From Frankia sp. QA3 (GTDB taxonomy: Bacteria > Actinomycetota > Actinomycetes > Frankiales > Frankiaceae), in contig NZ_CM001489.1 in NCBI RefSeq assembly GCF_000262465.1, positions 6,105,157 to 6,155,895 of the forward strand: a DNA stretch of 50,739 nt, in the 5' to 3' direction. Shown here piece after piece: positions 44,457 through 50,739 of this stretch. The notes under the pieces were generated by a model. The model made no database searches, was not told where the DNA came from, and worked only from the letters and a program-made list of their open reading frames with translations. The translations under genes were made by a program, and so were the position numbers. Within the stretch, counting starts at the first letter, position 1, and each line of letters begins with the position of its first letter.

Positions 44457-44656
44457 CTACCACCAAGCCTGAACAACGAGGACATCGCTCATCGTGTACC
44501 CGCTCAGGGCGGATTGAAGCCTTGGAATCCGGATCGCACCCCTTGGGGCGATGCCCGCTCGTCATCCGATCTTGCCGCAGCCCGCGGACCTGCGGTTATG
44601 GCCCACCGGCCGGCTTCGGTGGGGGTTGACGTGACGGTCGTCGCCACCATGTGGGG

Positions 44657-44704
44657 GCCCGTCAGCCGGGTACCCGCGCGGCCCGTCAGCCGGGTACCCG
44701 CGCG
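44657..44704. repeat. 24-bp perfect tandem duplication at the phosphatase stop codon
   Basis: Copies at 44657-44680 and 44681-44704 are identical. The right copy contains the last five sense codons and the stop of the phosphatase gene; the left copy is its non-coding duplicate. Confidence 0.95.
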
Positions 44705-47079
44705 ACCAGGATCGCGACGTCGTCGCGCAGGTTGCCGCCGGCGAAGCGCTCGGCCGCGCCGAGCACCCGGTCGGCGATGCCCTGCGCCGACAGCCCCGCG
44801 CACCCGCCGACCGCCGCCAGCAGCCGCTCCTCGCCGAGCAGATCGCGGCCGTCGCGGGCCTCGATCACTCCGTCGGTGTAGAAGACCAGCGACTCGCCGG
44901 GACCGAGGGTGACGTCTATGCCGGGGAAGGAGACCTCGTCGTCGTCGAGCACGCCGAGCAGGGTGCCCGGCCGGCCGACGAACGAGGCGTGCCCGTCGGC
45001 GTGCAGCACCACCGGCTGGGGGTGCCCGGCGAGGAACAGCCGCAGGCGGATCCCGGCGGCCTGCGCGCCGCCGGCCGCCGGCGCCAGCCCGGCCACCGCG
45101 CCGGTCGCCGCCCCAGCCCCGGTCCGGCCGCTGATCCCGGCTCCGCCGCCGATGCCGGGGCCGCCGGTCGGGGGCGTGCCGGGCAGGCTTGCCGGGCCCG
45201 TGATCGATGCCGCGGCCAGGGTGCAGAACCGGCCCTGGCCGTTGGGATGCGAAGAGGCGGCGTCGCGCAGCGTCCGGTTCAGTTCGAGCAGCACCTCGCC
45301 GAGGTCGGTGCCACGCCCGGTGAGCAGCCGCAGGACGGCGCGGGCCACCCCGGTGACGGTCGCGGCCTCGGCGCCCTTGCCGCAGACGTCGCCGATGGCG
45401 ATCGTCCAGCCCAGCGGTCCCCACAGCAGGTCGAAGAAGTCCCCGCCGACGTCCAGGCCGGCCGACTTCGCCGCGCCGTAGGCGGATCCGAGGTCGAGGC
45501 CCTCGATCATCGGCAGGTCCGGCGGGCGCAGCCCGGCCTGCAACGTGCCGGCGAGCTCCACCTGGCGGCTGTAGAGGCGGGCGTTGTCGATGGCGAACGC
45601 CGCCCGGCGGGCGAGGTCGGCGAGCAGGTCGATCTCGTCGGCGGCGAAGGCGTTGCCCTCCGGGCGCCCGAGGGCGAGCACACCGAGGACCCGGCGACGG
45701 GCCTTGAGCACCATCACCAGGGCCGGGCCGCCGAACGCGCTCAGCGAGTGCACCCGGTCCCCGCTGGCGGAGCGCACCGCGGCCATCAGCACCCCGCCCG
45801 GGTCGGCCGCCGCCGCGCCCAGCGCGCCGGCCATGCTCTCCTCGGCGTGGGCGGCCGACCACAGCGCCGGATCGGCGTTCTCCCGGTGCAGGTAGACCGC
45901 GCACCACTGGGCGAGGCGGGGGACCGGCAGCCGCGCCAGCAGGGCCAGCGAATGGCCGAGTTCGAGGCTGCCGGCGAGCAGGTCGGACGCCTCAGCGAGG
46001 AACGACAGCATCCCGATCCGGCGCTCCTCGGCGCGGCGCATGTCGCCGCCGCCGAGGGCCAGCGCCATCCATCGGGTCGCCAGCCGGATGCGGTCGACGT
46101 CGAGCCCGGCCAGGCCCGCCCCGGGCGCCGGCCACAGCAGCAGCTCACCGAGGCTCGGCTGGGTCGGGTCCAGCGGGAACGCCACCGCCTCGGCGGCCTC
46201 CCCGACGACGCCGAGGGTGGCCACGGTCTCGACCCGACCGCCGTCGCGCCCGGGGCGTCGCACCAGCCCGGCGGTCACGGTCAGCGCGTCGACGAGCTGC
46301 GCGAGCAGCTCGTTCACCTCGCCCTCGGCGGTCAGGGCGCGCGCAGTGTCGCGGGCGATGAGCCGCGGCGGGCGGGTCTGGGCCGGCACGGTCACCGCCG
46401 GATACACCGCCGGGACGCCCGCGCCGGCCGGGGACGACGCGGGCCCGCCGGCCGCCGTGCGATGCCCGCCGCCGCCGGCTACGTCGGTGGGGAGATCGGC
46501 GGCGCCGATCGCGATGTCGTCGGCGATGTCGTCGGTGATGCCCTCGGCGATGTCGTCGGCGTCCGCGTCGGCGATGTCGCCGGTGCCGTCGTCCTCGGCG
46601 GTGGGCACCTCCGGCGCGACGTCCGCGGAGCCGAGCCGGAACCAGACGGTCTTGCCGCCGGGGCGGTGCTCGGTACCCCAGCTCGCCGCGAGCGCGTCGA
46701 CGAGGGCGAGGCCGCGGCCGTCCTCACGCAGCCCGTCGATGCCGAAGTCGGCCTCCTCGGGGAACGCCGACGGCGGGCGCGGCACGTCCACCTTCTTCAC
46801 CCGCGCCATGCCGATGCGCACCGGGTGGCGGTCGGCGACGCCGACGCGAACGCCGCGGCCCTCCTGGCGGACGTCGACGGTGGCCGCGGTGCCCGCGTGC
46901 ACGACGACGTTGGTGACGAGCTCGGTGACGAGCAGGAGTGCGGAGTCGAGCAGGTCGTCGTCGAGCCGGCCGCGCAGCGTTTCGAGCACGAAGCGCCGCG
47001 CCGACCGAGGGGAGTCGGGCGTCGGCGGCAGCGTGATGGCATGTGTCGGCGTCGTCGGACCCCCTCCTACGCCATTCAT
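44686..47079 (-). CDS. HATPase-GAF-SpoIIE (PP2C) regulatory phosphatase
   Basis: 797 aa from the ATG at 47079. The N-terminal RsbW-like ATPase (about 25-155) has LLLVTELVTNVVVHAG and LREDGRGLALVDALAASWG. A low-complexity Asp/Ala block follows, then a GAF-type sensor (about 340-530). The SpoIIE/PP2C domain (about 545-797) has metal-binding DVGGDFFDLL and IGDVCGKGAEAATVTG. Such proteins dephosphorylate anti-anti-sigma factors, and here the kinase-like ATPase and the phosphatase are in one chain. A further Gly/Ala insert lies inside the PP2C domain near 650-680. It diverges from the histidine kinase gene, 173 bp away. Confidence 0.93.
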   Translation of the reverse strand: MNGVGGGPTTPTHAITLPPTPDSPRSARRFVLETLRGRLDDDLLDSALLLVTELVTNVVVHAGTAATVDVRQEGRGVRVGVADRHPVRIGMARVKKVDVPRPPSAFPEEADFGIDGLREDGRGLALVDALAASWGTEHRPGGKTVWFRLGSADVAPEVPTAEDDGTGDIADADADDIAEGITDDIADDIAIGAADLPTDVAGGGGHRTAAGGPASSPAGAGVPAVYPAVTVPAQTRPPRLIARDTARALTAEGEVNELLAQLVDALTVTAGLVRRPGRDGGRVETVATLGVVGEAAEAVAFPLDPTQPSLGELLLWPAPGAGLAGLDVDRIRLATRWMALALGGGDMRRAEERRIGMLSFLAEASDLLAGSLELGHSLALLARLPVPRLAQWCAVYLHRENADPALWSAAHAEESMAGALGAAAADPGGVLMAAVRSASGDRVHSLSAFGGPALVMVLKARRRVLGVLALGRPEGNAFAADEIDLLADLARRAAFAIDNARLYSRQVELAGTLQAGLRPPDLPMIEGLDLGSAYGAAKSAGLDVGGDFFDLLWGPLGWTIAIGDVCGKGAEAATVTGVARAVLRLLTGRGTDLGEVLLELNRTLRDAASSHPNGQGRFCTLAAASITGPASLPGTPPTGGPGIGGGAGISGRTGAGAATGAVAGLAPAAGGAQAAGIRLRLFLAGHPQPVVLHADGHASFVGRPGTLLGVLDDDEVSFPGIDVTLGPGESLVFYTDGVIEARDGRDLLGEERLLAAVGGCAGLSAQGIADRVLGAAERFAGGNLRDDVAILVARVPG

Positions 47080-47252
47080 GTCGCTCAGTCTCTCCTGCGT
47101 TGTCCATCGTGAGGCGGATACTGGCGGCTGGTGTCACCTGTCCACCGACGCCCGCCCACGCCGGTGCCCCGAGGAGACCGCCCTGGCCCGGGCTCCTCCG
47201 CCCGGCCCGTCGTCCGAGACGATCGTGCCGACCGAGCTCAGGTAGGAGACCG

Positions 47253-50739
<3,487 letters not shown>

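Overview
The window (50.7 kb) comes from a very high-GC actinobacterium. Third codon positions are almost always G or C, GTG starts and 4-nt gene overlaps are common, and many small families are typical of actinomycetes. The gene set and Pro/Ala-rich disordered extensions fit Frankia or a close relative; that is an inference from gene content, not a database match. No rRNA, tRNA, CRISPR array, prophage or insertion sequence was recognised.

Left part (1-14.2 kb). The 3' end of a zinc alcohol dehydrogenase, a TetR regulator and a ThiF/MoeB/HesA-type E1-like enzyme are followed by a cell-envelope locus. That locus has an anchored beta-propeller protein transcribed away from a tightly coupled MoxR ATPase - DUF58 - TgpA-like transglutaminase operon. 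The transglutaminase appears to have lost its whole Cys-His-Asp triad. A frameshifted Ser/Thr kinase with a membrane-anchored C-terminal part, a 60-aa protein and a PIG-L deacetylase follow.

Middle part (14.2-29 kb). A tandem glycine riboswitch precedes a stand-alone gcvP. Next come an FkbM methyltransferase, a large membrane GGDEF protein with a degenerate HD-GYP domain, a TenA-like protein, a GpgS-like glycosyltransferase, and a TetR/MMPL efflux pair with a dyad operator.

Siderophore locus (29.1-41.8 kb). Six minus-strand genes are joined by five 4-nt overlaps behind an IdeR/DmdR-type iron box. They encode diaminobutyrate aminotransferase, diaminobutyrate decarboxylase, NIS synthetase, N-hydroxylase, a second NIS synthetase, and a glutamine-synthetase-family ligase. 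The layout matches rhizobactin/schizokinen operons (A-B-C-D-E-F), but the acetyl-CoA-dependent acyltransferase (D) is absent and a GS-like gene is added at the end. A divergent type III PLP decarboxylase sits beside it. This is the best candidate for an undescribed pathway in the window: the GS-like ligase may acylate the hydroxylamine with glutamate.

Right part (41.7-50.7 kb). A Nudix hydrolase and a small lower-GC two-gene cassette with a good promoter and a frameshifted second gene lead into a signalling locus. That locus holds an RsbW-like ATPase, a HATPase-GAF-SpoIIE phosphatase and, divergently, a large cytosolic histidine kinase with six HAMP-type repeats, cut by the window end.

A palindrome centred on CCGATCGG, often extended to GCCCGATCGGGC, recurs at least 18 times and may be a HIP1-like genomic element.
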